From positions 120,977 through 184,976 of the forward strand of contig NZ_FOVU01000004.1 in assembly GCF_900115265.1 (NCBI RefSeq): DNA of 64,000 nt. The letters run 5' to 3'. Made by a program: the position numbers and the translations under genes. The first letter of the stretch is position 1; the number at the start of each line of letters is the position of its first letter. Positions 1 to 7,865 of the stretch are shown in pieces. The DNA comes from Bradyrhizobium sp. Ghvi (GTDB lineage: Bacteria > Pseudomonadota > Alphaproteobacteria > Rhizobiales > Xanthobacteraceae). The notes under the pieces were generated by a model. That model was not told the origin of the DNA and made no database searches. It worked only from the letters and a program-made list of their open reading frames with translations.

Positions 1-283
1 GCAGGTCATCCCGATCGACCCGATGCCAGTGACCGGCGTCGGCAAGGTGTTCAAGCCGCAGCTGCGCTGGGACGCGGCACAGCGCGTGTTCACCAAGGTG
101 CTGGCGCACCTCGTTGAGCGCGGCATCGATTGCAAGGTGAAGGTCGGTGCCCATGGCAGCCACGGTTCGATCGCCACAGTGACGCTGGCAGGTTTGCCTG
201 CGGACCAGCGCGAGGCCGTGGCGGCCGAGGTGCATGCGCTGCTCGCGCCGTTCGTGATGCGGCATGAGGTGGTGCAGGCGTAG
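1..283 (+). CDS. acyl-CoA synthetase / AMP-binding enzyme, C-terminal end (partial)
   Basis: Only the last ~93 codons are inside the window; the reading frame is open from base 2. The motif GVGKVFKPQLR matches the C-terminal lid of adenylate-forming acyl-CoA ligases, in which the Lys of the G-K-x-x-K segment completes the adenylation site. The family activates carboxylic acids as acyl-AMP and then forms the CoA thioester in the cytoplasm. The substrate cannot be told from this fragment. The gene converges on the minus-strand urate-degradation operon, with 29 bases between the stop codons. Family assignment is good; specific function is unknown. Confidence 0.8.
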   Translation, partial: QVIPIDPMPVTGVGKVFKPQLRWDAAQRVFTKVLAHLVERGIDCKVKVGAHGSHGSIATVTLAGLPADQREAVAAEVHALLAPFVMRHEVVQA

Positions 284-312
284 GTGAAGGCGGGGCTGGC
301 TTCGGCGTTGCC

Positions 313-1203
313 TCAACTGCCGCGATAAGTCGAGTAGCTCCAGGGCGTGACCAGGAGCGGCACGTGCAGGTGCTGCTCCGGTTCCGAGACGCTGAAGCGC
401 AACGGAATGACATCGAGGAATGGCGGGTCACTCAGCGGCACGGCACGGCCGGCGAAATAAGCGCCGGCCTGAAAGCGCAGCTCGTACGTGCCGATCGGCA
501 CGGGCCGTCCCTCGATCGGCTCGGGGCTGGTGCGGCCGTCGGCGTTGGTGACGAGGTCTGCGATCAGGCGCTCCTCGCCATGGCGGGACAGCTCGACCAG
601 GTTGAACTTCATGCCCCCGGCTGGCAGTCCGCGATGAGTGTCGAGGACGTGGACCGATAGCGTGCCGTGGACCGCCAGCGGCTCCTCACTCGCGATCATG
701 CTGGCAAGACGAAGGCTTGCGATGCGCGCGATCTCGGTCAACGCCTCTTTTTCCTCCTGCGCGGGGTCGTTGTTCAGCCGGCGCGCGAAGGCGTCGAGGA
801 TCGAATCCTTGGTGTGGCGGCGCACGCAGATCATGAAAGGAAAGCCGAACTTCGCCTTGTAGGCGTTGTTCAGCTGCTCGAACATTGCGAACTCGATGTC
901 CGATAACCGGTCGAGGCCGGCGCCGTCCTGCTCGTGTGTCGAATGTGCAGTCAGGCCCCGCGCGCGCTGGGCCTTGTTGGCAAGGTCGGGATGAGCGCGG
1001 ATCAGCTTGAGCCGCTGTTCAGCGGGCGCTCGCTCGATCGAAGCGAGCATCGCATCGCGCAACGCTGCGAGGTTCTTGTACGGCCGCCGCGCAGCGGCTG
1101 CCTCCGCGACCCAGGGCGAATATTCGAATATCTCGCCGAGCGCAGCGGCGAAATCGGCCGTGCCGGCGCGGTTGAGGCCGTCGAGCGTGAGTTGTCCGGG
1201 CAC
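313..1203 (-). CDS. fused OHCU decarboxylase / 5-hydroxyisourate hydrolase
   Basis: This 296-residue protein joins two steps of urate breakdown. Residues 1-165 are a UraD domain (2-oxo-4-hydroxy-4-carboxy-5-ureidoimidazoline decarboxylase), with the catalytic His in HPDLANK (H71) and the family segment FGFPFMICVR (120-128). Residues 180-296 are a transthyretin-like 5-hydroxyisourate hydrolase, with HVLDTHRGLPA (185-195) and the C-terminal signature YRGS. Together they would turn 5-hydroxyisourate into S-allantoin in the cytoplasm. The GTG start has GGAG 8 bases upstream. The gene begins 12 bases after the last permease gene of the ABC importer, so it is probably the last gene of that operon. 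No urate oxidase gene is seen in the window. Confidence 0.93.
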   Translation of the reverse strand: MPGQLTLDGLNRAGTADFAAALGEIFEYSPWVAEAAAARRPYKNLAALRDAMLASIERAPAEQRLKLIRAHPDLANKAQRARGLTAHSTHEQDGAGLDRLSDIEFAMFEQLNNAYKAKFGFPFMICVRRHTKDSILDAFARRLNNDPAQEEKEALTEIARIASLRLASMIASEEPLAVHGTLSVHVLDTHRGLPAGGMKFNLVELSRHGEERLIADLVTNADGRTSPEPIEGRPVPIGTYELRFQAGAYFAGRAVPLSDPPFLDVIPLRFSVSEPEQHLHVPLLVTPWSYSTYRGS

Positions 1204-1215
1204 GAAAATCTCCGT

Positions 1216-2031
1216 TCAGTGCATCTGCCGGGTCAGCCCGGCAAAGCGTTCGGCGAGCAGCATCAGGATCAGGGTGGCGATCACGATCGCGCCTGACGCG
1301 GCCGCAGTGCGGACGTCGAGATTGGTCTCGATCTGTTGCCAGAGGTGAATCGGCAGCATCTCGGTGCGTTCGTCGGCGAGGAATAGCGACACCGGAACGT
1401 TGTCGAAGGACGCCATGAAGGCGAGAAAGGCGCCCGCGCCAATGCCGGGCCCGATCAGCGGCAGGGTGATACGGCGAAACGTCGTCAGGCGATCGGCGCC
1501 GAGACTCTCGGAGGCCTCGAGCAAACTGGCGTCGAGCTGCGACAGGGAGGCAAGGGTCGTTCTCAGTACGAAAGGCACGCAGACGATGCCATGGCCGAGC
1601 ACGAGGAGGGGAACGCTCGGCGAGAGGCCGAGCCTATTGATGAAGATCAGCGCGGCAAAGCCGAATGACAGCGCAGGCAGGAGCAGCGGCGACATGAACA
1701 GCAGGTCCGCCGCGCGCATCAGTGGGGAGCGGCTGCGCGCGATCGCGAGCGCTGCGGCCGTGCCGCATATGCTCGACAACAGCGTGGTCCAGAAAGCCAC
1801 GATCAGGCTGTTCAGTCCTGCGCGCTGCATCTGGTCGGCGTCGAGCAGCGCGACATACCAGCGCAACGAGAACCCGGGCGGCGGAAAGCGCAGGGATTGC
1901 GATGAGGTGAGCGAGGTCAGCAGCACGACGGCGGTAGGCAGCACCAGGAACAGCAGGGCGATGGCCGCAAGCAGCCCGAACACGAGCTTGAGCGACAGGG
2001 CTTCCCAGCGGATTCGTCTACGCCCGGCCAT
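1216..2031 (-). CDS. ABC transporter inner-membrane permease (PotC-like)
   Basis: A 271-residue integral membrane protein with about six hydrophobic spans and the cytoplasmic EAA loop (EASESLGAD, then G about nine residues on) through which binding-protein-dependent permeases contact the ATPase. Size and order match the second permease of spermidine/putrescine-type importers. The start codon overlaps the end of the upstream permease gene by 14 bases, so the two are translationally coupled and probably form the heterodimeric channel. It is followed closely by the OHCU decarboxylase/HIU hydrolase gene, suggesting a purine-derived substrate, but the substrate is inferred from context only. Confidence 0.88.
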   Translation of the reverse strand: MAGRRRIRWEALSLKLVFGLLAAIALLFLVLPTAVVLLTSLTSSQSLRFPPPGFSLRWYVALLDADQMQRAGLNSLIVAFWTTLLSSICGTAAALAIARSRSPLMRAADLLFMSPLLLPALSFGFAALIFINRLGLSPSVPLLVLGHGIVCVPFVLRTTLASLSQLDASLLEASESLGADRLTTFRRITLPLIGPGIGAGAFLAFMASFDNVPVSLFLADERTEMLPIHLWQQIETNLDVRTAAASGAIVIATLILMLLAERFAGLTRQMH

Positions 2032-2851
2032 GAATCTCGCTCCTGCGACCGATGGCGCCGAGCACGCCGACGACGATCATCACCGTGATCATGAAGATGA
2101 TCGACAGCGCTGCGGCAAAAGGCCAGTTATTGGCGCCGACCGCCTGCTGGTAGATGTTGAGCGGCATATAGATCAGCCGCGCGCCGCCGATCAGGGTCTG
2201 CGTGACGAAGGCCGTAATGCTCGCGGCGTAGGTCAGGATGCAGCCGGCGATGATGCCGGGCAGCGACAAAGGCAGCGTGATGCGGAAGAAGGTTCGCCAT
2301 TCGCCGGCCCCGAGCACGCGCGATGCATCGCCAAGATTCGGGTCGAGCTTCGACAGCACGGTGAGGATCGGCAGCACCATCAGCGGCATCTGCACCTGGG
2401 CAAGCACCATCACGACACCAACCTCGGTATAGAGCAGTCGCAGCGGCTCGTTGCTGAGGCCGAGCCCCGTTACGATTTGGTTGAGCAGGCCCTGCCGTCC
2501 CAAAATCACGATCCAGGAAAAGGTGCGAACCACCACTGAGGTCAGGATCGGAAGGATGACCAGGAACACCAGCACGCTCTGCCAGCGTGCACCGGCGCTT
2601 GCGCAGAGCCAGGCGACGGGATAGCCGAACAACAGGCACACCAGCGTCGCCTTGACGCCGAGCAGGAGCGTGTCGATCAGGATCGAGTAGCTGAAGGGAT
2701 CGCTGAAGAACTTCACGTAGTTGCCAAGCGTCCAGCCCTGCATGGCGATGTCGCCATGCAGGGACAGCAGCAGGAGGACCACGAGCGGCGCGACAAAGAA
2801 TGCCGTGAATAGGGCAGCAAGGGGCAGGACGAGCCTGGAATCGGCTTCCAT
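2018..2851 (-). CDS. ABC transporter inner-membrane permease (PotB-like)
   Basis: First permease of the importer, 277 residues from the chosen start. The frame stays open further upstream to 2932, but ATG at 2851 is preceded by AAGGAG at suitable spacing and gives the usual N terminus leading into the first membrane span. The EAA-type loop (ASRVLGAGEWRTFFRITLP) is present about two thirds along. It pairs with the next permease, which it overlaps, and lies just after the periplasmic binding-protein gene, whose stop is 14 bases upstream. Family assignment is secure; substrate is unknown. Confidence 0.88.
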   Translation of the reverse strand: MEADSRLVLPLAALFTAFFVAPLVVLLLLSLHGDIAMQGWTLGNYVKFFSDPFSYSILIDTLLLGVKATLVCLLFGYPVAWLCASAGARWQSVLVFLVILPILTSVVVRTFSWIVILGRQGLLNQIVTGLGLSNEPLRLLYTEVGVVMVLAQVQMPLMVLPILTVLSKLDPNLGDASRVLGAGEWRTFFRITLPLSLPGIIAGCILTYAASITAFVTQTLIGGARLIYMPLNIYQQAVGANNWPFAAALSIIFMITVMIVVGVLGAIGRRSEIHGRA

Positions 2852-2865
2852 CGCCAGTGCTCTCC

Positions 2866-3927
2866 TTAGAGCTTGATCTCGCGGTTGAAACGATCGATCA
2901 GCGCGCCGCGCTGCGGATTGATCTTCTCCCAATTGATGGTGCGGATCTTGGCGACATCGTCGAGCGACTTGGCCAGCGACTTGGTGATGGCGCCCTCGAG
3001 CTTGACCTTCGCGTTGGTCGGAATGACGTCGTAGGGCGGCTTCAGCAGCTTCTCCTGGGTTGCTGCGGCGAGATGCAGGTCGATATATTGGACCGCAAGC
3101 TCGGGCTCAGCGGCGCCTGCGACGATGTGCAGGCTGGTCGACCAGCCGACCGGTCCAGTCGCCGGGATCGTGAACTCGACCGGCACGTCCTTGGCCTTGA
3201 GCGTCTGCACGAAGTTGAAATTATAGGGCGCGATATCGATCTGCTCCTGCTGCCACAGCGTCGCAAACGCGCCGAGATTGGCGCCGATCGCACCGACATT
3301 CGGCAGGAGCTGCTTCAGGAACTTGAAGGCCGGCTCGAAATTCTCATCGGTGCCGCCCTTGAGGCGGTTGATCTCGGCAAGGAAGGCGATGCCGAGCTGG
3401 CTGTTGAGCGCGGTCAGGCCGACGCGACCTTTGTATTTTGGATCGAGCAGATCGTTCCAGCTCGTCGGCGGAGTCTTGACCTTGTCGGGATTGTAGCCGA
3501 GGCCGATCACCTGCATGGTGATCTTCGGGCCCCATTTGTCCTGGGCAGTCGGCAGCAAGTCCTTGTAGTTGGGCGACTGCGCGATGGGATATTCCACGAT
3601 GAGGCCTTCGCGGACCGCATCGATCACCTGGGGGGCGTCAAAGAACGCAACGTCGAATGGCGGCTTGTTGCCTTTGGCGGCAATGAGCCGCGATACCTGG
3701 TCGGTGCCGAGGATGATGGATTGCGTGACGGCGGCGCCGGTCAGTTGCTTGAACGCCGGTGCGATGACGTCGCGGTCCGCCTCGTTCCAGGTGCCGGGGA
3801 AGGTCGCCGCGATCAGCGTCTTGTTCTGTGCGTGCGCGAAGCGCGGCAGGCTCGCCGCGAGCGCGAGGCCGCCCGCGCTGCGCAAGAGGCGCCGGCGGTC
3901 GATCGTAACGGTCCTGAATGTCGTCAT
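2866..3927 (-). CDS. ABC transporter periplasmic substrate-binding protein (PotD-like)
   Basis: A 353-residue extracytoplasmic binding protein. The N terminus carries a Tat-type signal (RRRLLRSAGGLALAAS, then AHA-Q cleavage), consistent with export of a folded protein. The body fits the PotD/Fbp-like family 1 binding proteins: the early TFPGTWNEADRDVI strand, then a long two-lobed domain. ATG at 3927 follows AGAGGACACC and was preferred over longer in-frame starts because it puts the signal peptide at the N terminus. It sits between the ATPase and permease genes. The ligand is unknown; a urate-pathway intermediate or ureide is suggested by the operon. Confidence 0.88.
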   Translation of the reverse strand: MTTFRTVTIDRRRLLRSAGGLALAASLPRFAHAQNKTLIAATFPGTWNEADRDVIAPAFKQLTGAAVTQSIILGTDQVSRLIAAKGNKPPFDVAFFDAPQVIDAVREGLIVEYPIAQSPNYKDLLPTAQDKWGPKITMQVIGLGYNPDKVKTPPTSWNDLLDPKYKGRVGLTALNSQLGIAFLAEINRLKGGTDENFEPAFKFLKQLLPNVGAIGANLGAFATLWQQEQIDIAPYNFNFVQTLKAKDVPVEFTIPATGPVGWSTSLHIVAGAAEPELAVQYIDLHLAAATQEKLLKPPYDVIPTNAKVKLEGAITKSLAKSLDDVAKIRTINWEKINPQRGALIDRFNREIKL

Positions 3928-3946
3928 GGCGGTGTCCTCTCTGGGC

Positions 3947-5023
3947 TCAGGATGCGGGGAATACATGGCAGGCCGCCGGTGAGGCCGGCGCCAAATAAAC
4001 GGTCGCGCCGACCTCTCGCAGCTCGCCCTCGGCATCGCGGGGCTCCGCGACCTTGAGCGAGGGGCCCCCGGTCAGCGCGACGTCGTAGACGACCTGCGCA
4101 CCGAGCGGCAGCACCGTGGTGATGATCGCGGTGAAGACGCCATCGGACGGAGCTGGCTGGAAGCGCAACTGCTCAGGACGGATCGAGACGACGACCGCGT
4201 GCCCTTGTTGGAAGATCTTGTCAGGGCTGACGGGAAGAACGACTCCGTGCTCGAGCTGAACGGCGGAGCCGTCGATGAATTCGCCGCGCAGCACGTTGGT
4301 GGTTCCGACGAACTCGTTTACGAACAGCGTTTGCGGGGTGTCGTAGATGCCGGTCGGCGTCGAGATCTGCTCGATCCGCCCGCGCGACATCACGGCGATG
4401 CGGTCGGCCATCGACAGCGCCTCCTCCTGGTCGTGGGTGACCAGGATGGTGGTGATGCCGGATTGGCGCTGGAGGCGCTTGACCTCGATCTGCATGTCGA
4501 GGCGCAAATTCTTGTCGAGGGCCCCGAAGGGCTCGTCGAGCAGCAGGACTTTCGGATCGATGGCGAGGCAGCGGGCGAGCGCCACGCGCTGCTGCTGGCC
4601 ACCGGACAGCTCGCGCGGCTTGCGGCCGGCGAATTCGCCCATATGGACGAGATCGAGCATCTCGGCGACGCGCTTGGCGATGCGCTCGCGCGACCATTTG
4701 TGCGCCTGAAGGCCGTAAGCGACGTTCTCGCCGACGCTCATGTGCGGAAACAGTGCGTAGTTCTGGAAGACGATGCCGACGCCGCGCTCTGCGGGCGACA
4801 GGGCATCGGCTATGCTGTCGTCGAACAGGACGCGGCCCTCGCTCTGTCGGATGAAGCCGGAGATGATCCGTAGCAAGGTCGACTTGCCGCAGCCGGAGGG
4901 GCCGAGCAGGGCGACGAGTTCGCCGCCAGCGATATCGAGGTTGATATCCCGCACGGCCGTGCTCGCGCCGAACCGGTGCGTGATGGCGTCGAGCCTGACC
5001 CGATGCGAGCGAGACGCAGTCAT
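3947..5023 (-). CDS. ABC transporter ATP-binding protein (PotA-like)
   Basis: A 358-residue ATPase with Walker A (GPSGCGKST, ~41-49), Q-loop (VFQNYALFPHM), signature LSGGQQQR (~138), Walker B (LLLDEP, ~160) and the switch His (VTHDQEE). The ~110 residues after the nucleotide-binding domain are a TOBE/MalK-like regulatory domain, as in polyamine and iron importers. It is the promoter-proximal gene of the minus-strand operon running to the OHCU decarboxylase fusion, and it diverges from a LysR regulator across a 137-base gap holding a candidate LysR box. It energises the importer at the inner face of the membrane. Confidence 0.92.
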   Translation of the reverse strand: MTASRSHRVRLDAITHRFGASTAVRDINLDIAGGELVALLGPSGCGKSTLLRIISGFIRQSEGRVLFDDSIADALSPAERGVGIVFQNYALFPHMSVGENVAYGLQAHKWSRERIAKRVAEMLDLVHMGEFAGRKPRELSGGQQQRVALARCLAIDPKVLLLDEPFGALDKNLRLDMQIEVKRLQRQSGITTILVTHDQEEALSMADRIAVMSRGRIEQISTPTGIYDTPQTLFVNEFVGTTNVLRGEFIDGSAVQLEHGVVLPVSPDKIFQQGHAVVVSIRPEQLRFQPAPSDGVFTAIITTVLPLGAQVVYDVALTGGPSLKVAEPRDAEGELREVGATVYLAPASPAACHVFPAS

Positions 5024-5108
5024 GAACGTTTTGCCTCAAAACCTGCGACGGGCACCTTGCAGTGGTCGAAGGAGATCACCTCAGCGCACATGTTCGGCTC
5101 AATCCCCC

Positions 5109-5135
5109 ATTGCCGTCCAGCACAGAATAGGCAAT
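5109..5135. promoter_or_regulatory. candidate LysR-type operator in divergent promoter
   Basis: A perfect 6-bp inverted repeat, ATTGCC and GGCAAT, separated by 15 bases. It lies between the divergent ABC-importer operon and the LysR gene. Dyads of this length and spacing are typical LysR recognition sites, so the neighbouring regulator probably binds here. The dyad is seen in the sequence; the binding is inferred. Confidence 0.45.
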
Positions 5136-5160
5136 TCTCCATACGCAAAATTAGAACGGG

Positions 5161-6108
5161 GTGCGGGCAGGTGCAGGTCACGTGAGAGGGTCGCTCGTTC
5201 CGGCGGCATTGCGCTACGCCGACCAGGTGGCGCGATCCGGATCAATCCAGAGCGCTGCCCGGGAAATGAATATCGCGGCTTCTGCCATCAACCGGCAGAT
5301 CCTGCTTCTGGAGCGCGATCTCGGCGTCACCTTGTTCGAGCGCGTGACCGGCGGCATGCGGCTGACACCGGCCGGCGACGCGCTGGTGGCGCTGACGCGC
5401 CGTTGGCGCTCGGATGAGCGGCGGGCCAATGCCGAGCTCAAGCAGTTGCAGGGCATCAACCAGGGCCATGTGCGCCTCGTTGCGATGGACAGCCATGTCA
5501 ACGGGTTCCTGCCGCGGTTCGTGGGTGAGCTGAACGAGCGCCATCCCCGTATCTCTCTCGAGATTCAGGTCGCCAGCACCGATGACGCGCAGACCGCGCT
5601 GCTGTCCGGAGCCGCCGATCTGATCGCCGCCTTCAATCTCAATCCGCATCGTGAGATCCATGTGCTGTGGCGCCGCGAGCTGCCGTTCGGCTGCATCGTC
5701 GCGCCGCACCATCCGCTGGCCCAGCGCAAGACCACCAGCATGCAGGAGGTGGCGGGTTATCCCATCGTTCTGCAAAACAAGGCATTGGCGATCAGGCGCT
5801 ACCTCGAGGCACGCCACGGCTGGCTATTGTCTGAGGGGACGATCGAGACCAATTCGCTCCAACTGGTGAAGCGCCTCGCGAGGAGCGGTAACTACGTTGC
5901 TTTCACCTCCGAGCTCGATGCCGCCCCCGAACTCGTCAGCGGCGCGCTGGTGTTCGTGCCCGTACGCGACAAGGGTGCCGATCCGCAGACCGTGAGTGTG
6001 GCCATCGATGCGCGCAAGCCGTTCCCGAAGATCGCGCGAATCGTCGCCGACGGGCTTGCCGCCGGCATGGATGCGGATCTGCAAGATGTGCGTCGCCGCG
6101 CGTCCTGA
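5161..6108 (+). CDS. LysR-family transcriptional regulator
   Basis: About 308-315 residues: an N-terminal winged helix-turn-helix (SIQSAAREMNIAASAINRQI, then LERDLGVTLFER) and a periplasmic-binding-protein-like effector domain from about residue 105. The start is uncertain: GTG at 5161 or GTG at 5182 are both in frame and neither has a strong ribosome-binding site. It is transcribed divergently from the polyamine-type ABC importer/urate operon and probably controls it through the dyad in the shared promoter. The effector is not known. Confidence 0.88.
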   Translation: MRAGAGHVRGSLVPAALRYADQVARSGSIQSAAREMNIAASAINRQILLLERDLGVTLFERVTGGMRLTPAGDALVALTRRWRSDERRANAELKQLQGINQGHVRLVAMDSHVNGFLPRFVGELNERHPRISLEIQVASTDDAQTALLSGAADLIAAFNLNPHREIHVLWRRELPFGCIVAPHHPLAQRKTTSMQEVAGYPIVLQNKALAIRRYLEARHGWLLSEGTIETNSLQLVKRLARSGNYVAFTSELDAAPELVSGALVFVPVRDKGADPQTVSVAIDARKPFPKIARIVADGLAAGMDADLQDVRRRAS

Positions 6109-6174
6109 TGGCTCGGCAAACCGGCGCGAGGATGAACGGAGGTCGCCGCTGAAGTGCCGCCGCGACTTGCCTAT

Positions 6175-7347
6175 CTAGCTCGCTGGCATCCGCGTCTCGA
6201 TCAGGCGCGCCCAGAACGAGGCGCCGTGGCCCAGAATGTTATCGTTGAAGACATAGGCCGGGTGGTGGCACTCGTTGCCGTCGCCCATGCCGACCAGTAC
6301 CATCGCGCCCGGGCGGGCTTCCAGCATGAAGGAGAAGTCCTCGGCGCCCATCATGGGGATGAACTTGTCGTTGACGCGGTCGGCGCCGACGATGTCACGG
6401 GCGACGTCGGCGGCAAGCCCGGCCTCGCGCGCATGGTTCATCGTCACCGGATACATCCGCGTGTATTTCGTCTCGGCCGAGCCGCCATAGGCGCGCGCAA
6501 CGCTGTCGGCGACTTCGCCGATGCGGCGCTCGACGAGATCGCGCACCTCGGGGTCGAGCGTGCGCACGGTGCCGCCAAGCTCGGCGACTTCCGGAATGAT
6601 GTTGAAGGCGGTGCCGGAGTGGAATTGCGTGATCGAGATGACCGCGGACTTCAGCGGATCGACGTTGCGCGCCACGATGGATTGCAGCGCATTGACGATT
6701 TGCGAGCCGATCAGCACGCTGTCGACGGACTTGTGCGGACCGGCGCCGGCGTGGCCGCCCTTGCCGTGGACCGTGATCTGGATGTTGTCGGAGGACGCGA
6801 GCATCGCCCCGGGCGTGGTCGCGAAATGGCCTTCGGGCAGACCGGGCATGTTGTGCATGCCGTAGACCTCCTGAATGTTCCAGCGTGTCATCAACCCGTC
6901 CTCAACCATGGCCTTACCGCCGCCGCCACCTTCCTCGGCGGGCTGGAAGATCAAAACCGCGGTGCCGTCGAAATTGCGCGTCTCGGCGAGGTATTTGGCG
7001 GCGCCTAGCAGCATCGCGGTGTGGCCGTCATGGCCGCAGGCGTGCATCTTGCCGGGAACCTTGGAAGCGTAAGGCACGCCCGATGTCTCCATGATCGGCA
7101 GCGCGTCCATGTCGGCGCGCAGGCCGATGGTCTTACCGGAGGCCGACTTGCGGCCGCGGATCACGCCGACGACCCCGGTGCGTCCGATGCCCGTCACCAC
7201 CTCGTCGCAGCCGAACTCGCGCAAGCGGTCGGCGACGATGCCGGCGGTGCGGTGGACTTCGTAGAGCAGCTCGGGGTTCTCATGGAAGTCATGGCGCCAG
7301 GCGGCCATTTCGTCGGAGAGGGCAGCGATGCGGTTGACGATCGGCAT
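6175..7347 (-). CDS. M20-family amidohydrolase (hippurate hydrolase / N-acyl-amino-acid hydrolase type)
   Basis: A 390-residue zinc-dependent M20D peptidase. It starts with RHDFHENPEL, has the metal-binding ACGHDGHTAM near residue 105 and the catalytic pair QPAEEGGGG near 140, a dimerisation/lid domain (GKGGHAGAGPHKSVD) in the middle, and the last metal ligands in MGAEDFSF. This subfamily cleaves N-acyl or N-benzoyl amino acids. It converges on the LysR gene. Specificity is not settled from sequence; the nearby urate genes make an amide-nitrogen scavenging role plausible but not shown. Confidence 0.9.
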   Translation of the reverse strand: MPIVNRIAALSDEMAAWRHDFHENPELLYEVHRTAGIVADRLREFGCDEVVTGIGRTGVVGVIRGRKSASGKTIGLRADMDALPIMETSGVPYASKVPGKMHACGHDGHTAMLLGAAKYLAETRNFDGTAVLIFQPAEEGGGGGKAMVEDGLMTRWNIQEVYGMHNMPGLPEGHFATTPGAMLASSDNIQITVHGKGGHAGAGPHKSVDSVLIGSQIVNALQSIVARNVDPLKSAVISITQFHSGTAFNIIPEVAELGGTVRTLDPEVRDLVERRIGEVADSVARAYGGSAETKYTRMYPVTMNHAREAGLAADVARDIVGADRVNDKFIPMMGAEDFSFMLEARPGAMVLVGMGDGNECHHPAYVFNDNILGHGASFWARLIETRMPAS

Positions 7348-7491
7348 GAGGTTGGTCCGTTTCTTGTTCGTGGGGCGGGCAGGCAGCGTAACCCGCCGCG
7401 ATGCCGGGGTGAAAGGCGGATTGCGCTGTGCCAGTTCGCCTCAGGGGTGAGGGGCAGTGGTCCGGTCGGCAGATGGCCTCAAATATTAACT

Positions 7492-7533
7492 GTCAATCAC
7501 GGATCATTGACTGACAGATATTGAAATCTGTCA
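7492..7533. promoter_or_regulatory. two adjacent inverted repeats, candidate TetR operators
   Basis: GTCAAT (7492-7497) pairs with ATTGAC (7506-7511), and immediately after it TGACAGAT (7512-7519) pairs perfectly with ATCTGTCA (7526-7533). The second is a 22-base dyad of the size bound by TetR-family dimers. They lie ~345 bases upstream of the TetR start and upstream of the micro-ORF, so autoregulation of a micro-ORF/tetR transcript is likely. The dyads are seen; the bound protein is inferred. Confidence 0.5.
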
Positions 7534-7556
7534 TCGAGACGTGTATATCCGTCTCC

Positions 7557-7625
7557 GGACGCTCCGATTGGGCGTCCCGTGGCTACCTCCAGGGGGAGCC
7601 CGACATCCGAAGATACCGCTCGGAT
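7557..7625 (+). promoter_or_regulatory. three consecutive hairpins in a putative 5' leader
   Basis: Three stems can be drawn in order: GGACGC with GCGTCC (7557-7577), GGCT with AGCC around a CCTCC-containing loop (7581-7600), and ATCCGA with TCGGAT (7605-7625). They lie 53-121 bases before the micro-ORF start. I do not recognise a known riboswitch class. The CCTCC in the middle loop could pair with a Shine-Dalgarno sequence. Structure is inferred from base complementarity only. Confidence 0.35.
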
Positions 7626-7677
7626 CGAGGGTCGTCATTGAAGGGCGAGGGCCGCGGACGAATGGAGACTTAAGACA

Positions 7678-7779
7678 ATGACGACCGAAATCATCAACTT
7701 CACCGGGACGATTGGGCATTGGCTCAATTTACTGGTCGCGCGCCAGATCGCGGCGCAGGCTGCAAAACTGTCTCATTAA
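7678..7779 (+). CDS. 33-residue micro-ORF upstream of tetR
   Basis: A short reading frame (starts MTTEIINFTG, ends AAQAAKLSH) preceded by GGAG 9 bases before ATG. It is amphipathic rather than strongly hydrophobic and resembles no protein I know. It ends 86 bases before the TetR start and lies downstream of tandem dyads and a hairpin-rich leader, so it could be a leader peptide or a small regulated protein. Evidence is a good ribosome-binding site and position; coding is not proven. Confidence 0.45.
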   Translation: MTTEIINFTGTIGHWLNLLVARQIAAQAAKLSH

Positions 7780-7865
7780 GGCGAGAGCTTTCCGAAACGA
7801 CCGGTAGGGACGCTTCGGAAGCAGCTCCATCGCCGGATGAACCCGAATGGGAACAAGGTGCTGGC

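Larger units (their letters stand above)
7348..7677. other. 330-base regulatory interval between M20 hydrolase and micro-ORF/tetR
   Basis: No conventional gene is seen here. The left part holds the upstream region of the minus-strand M20 gene. From 7490 on it contains two adjacent inverted repeats and then three consecutive potential RNA hairpins leading up to a 33-codon gene. These are listed separately. Confidence 0.6.

Noticed and set aside
1364..2539. 391-codon open frame on the plus strand
   Set aside because: Antisense to the two permease genes, which show EAA loops and membrane spans.
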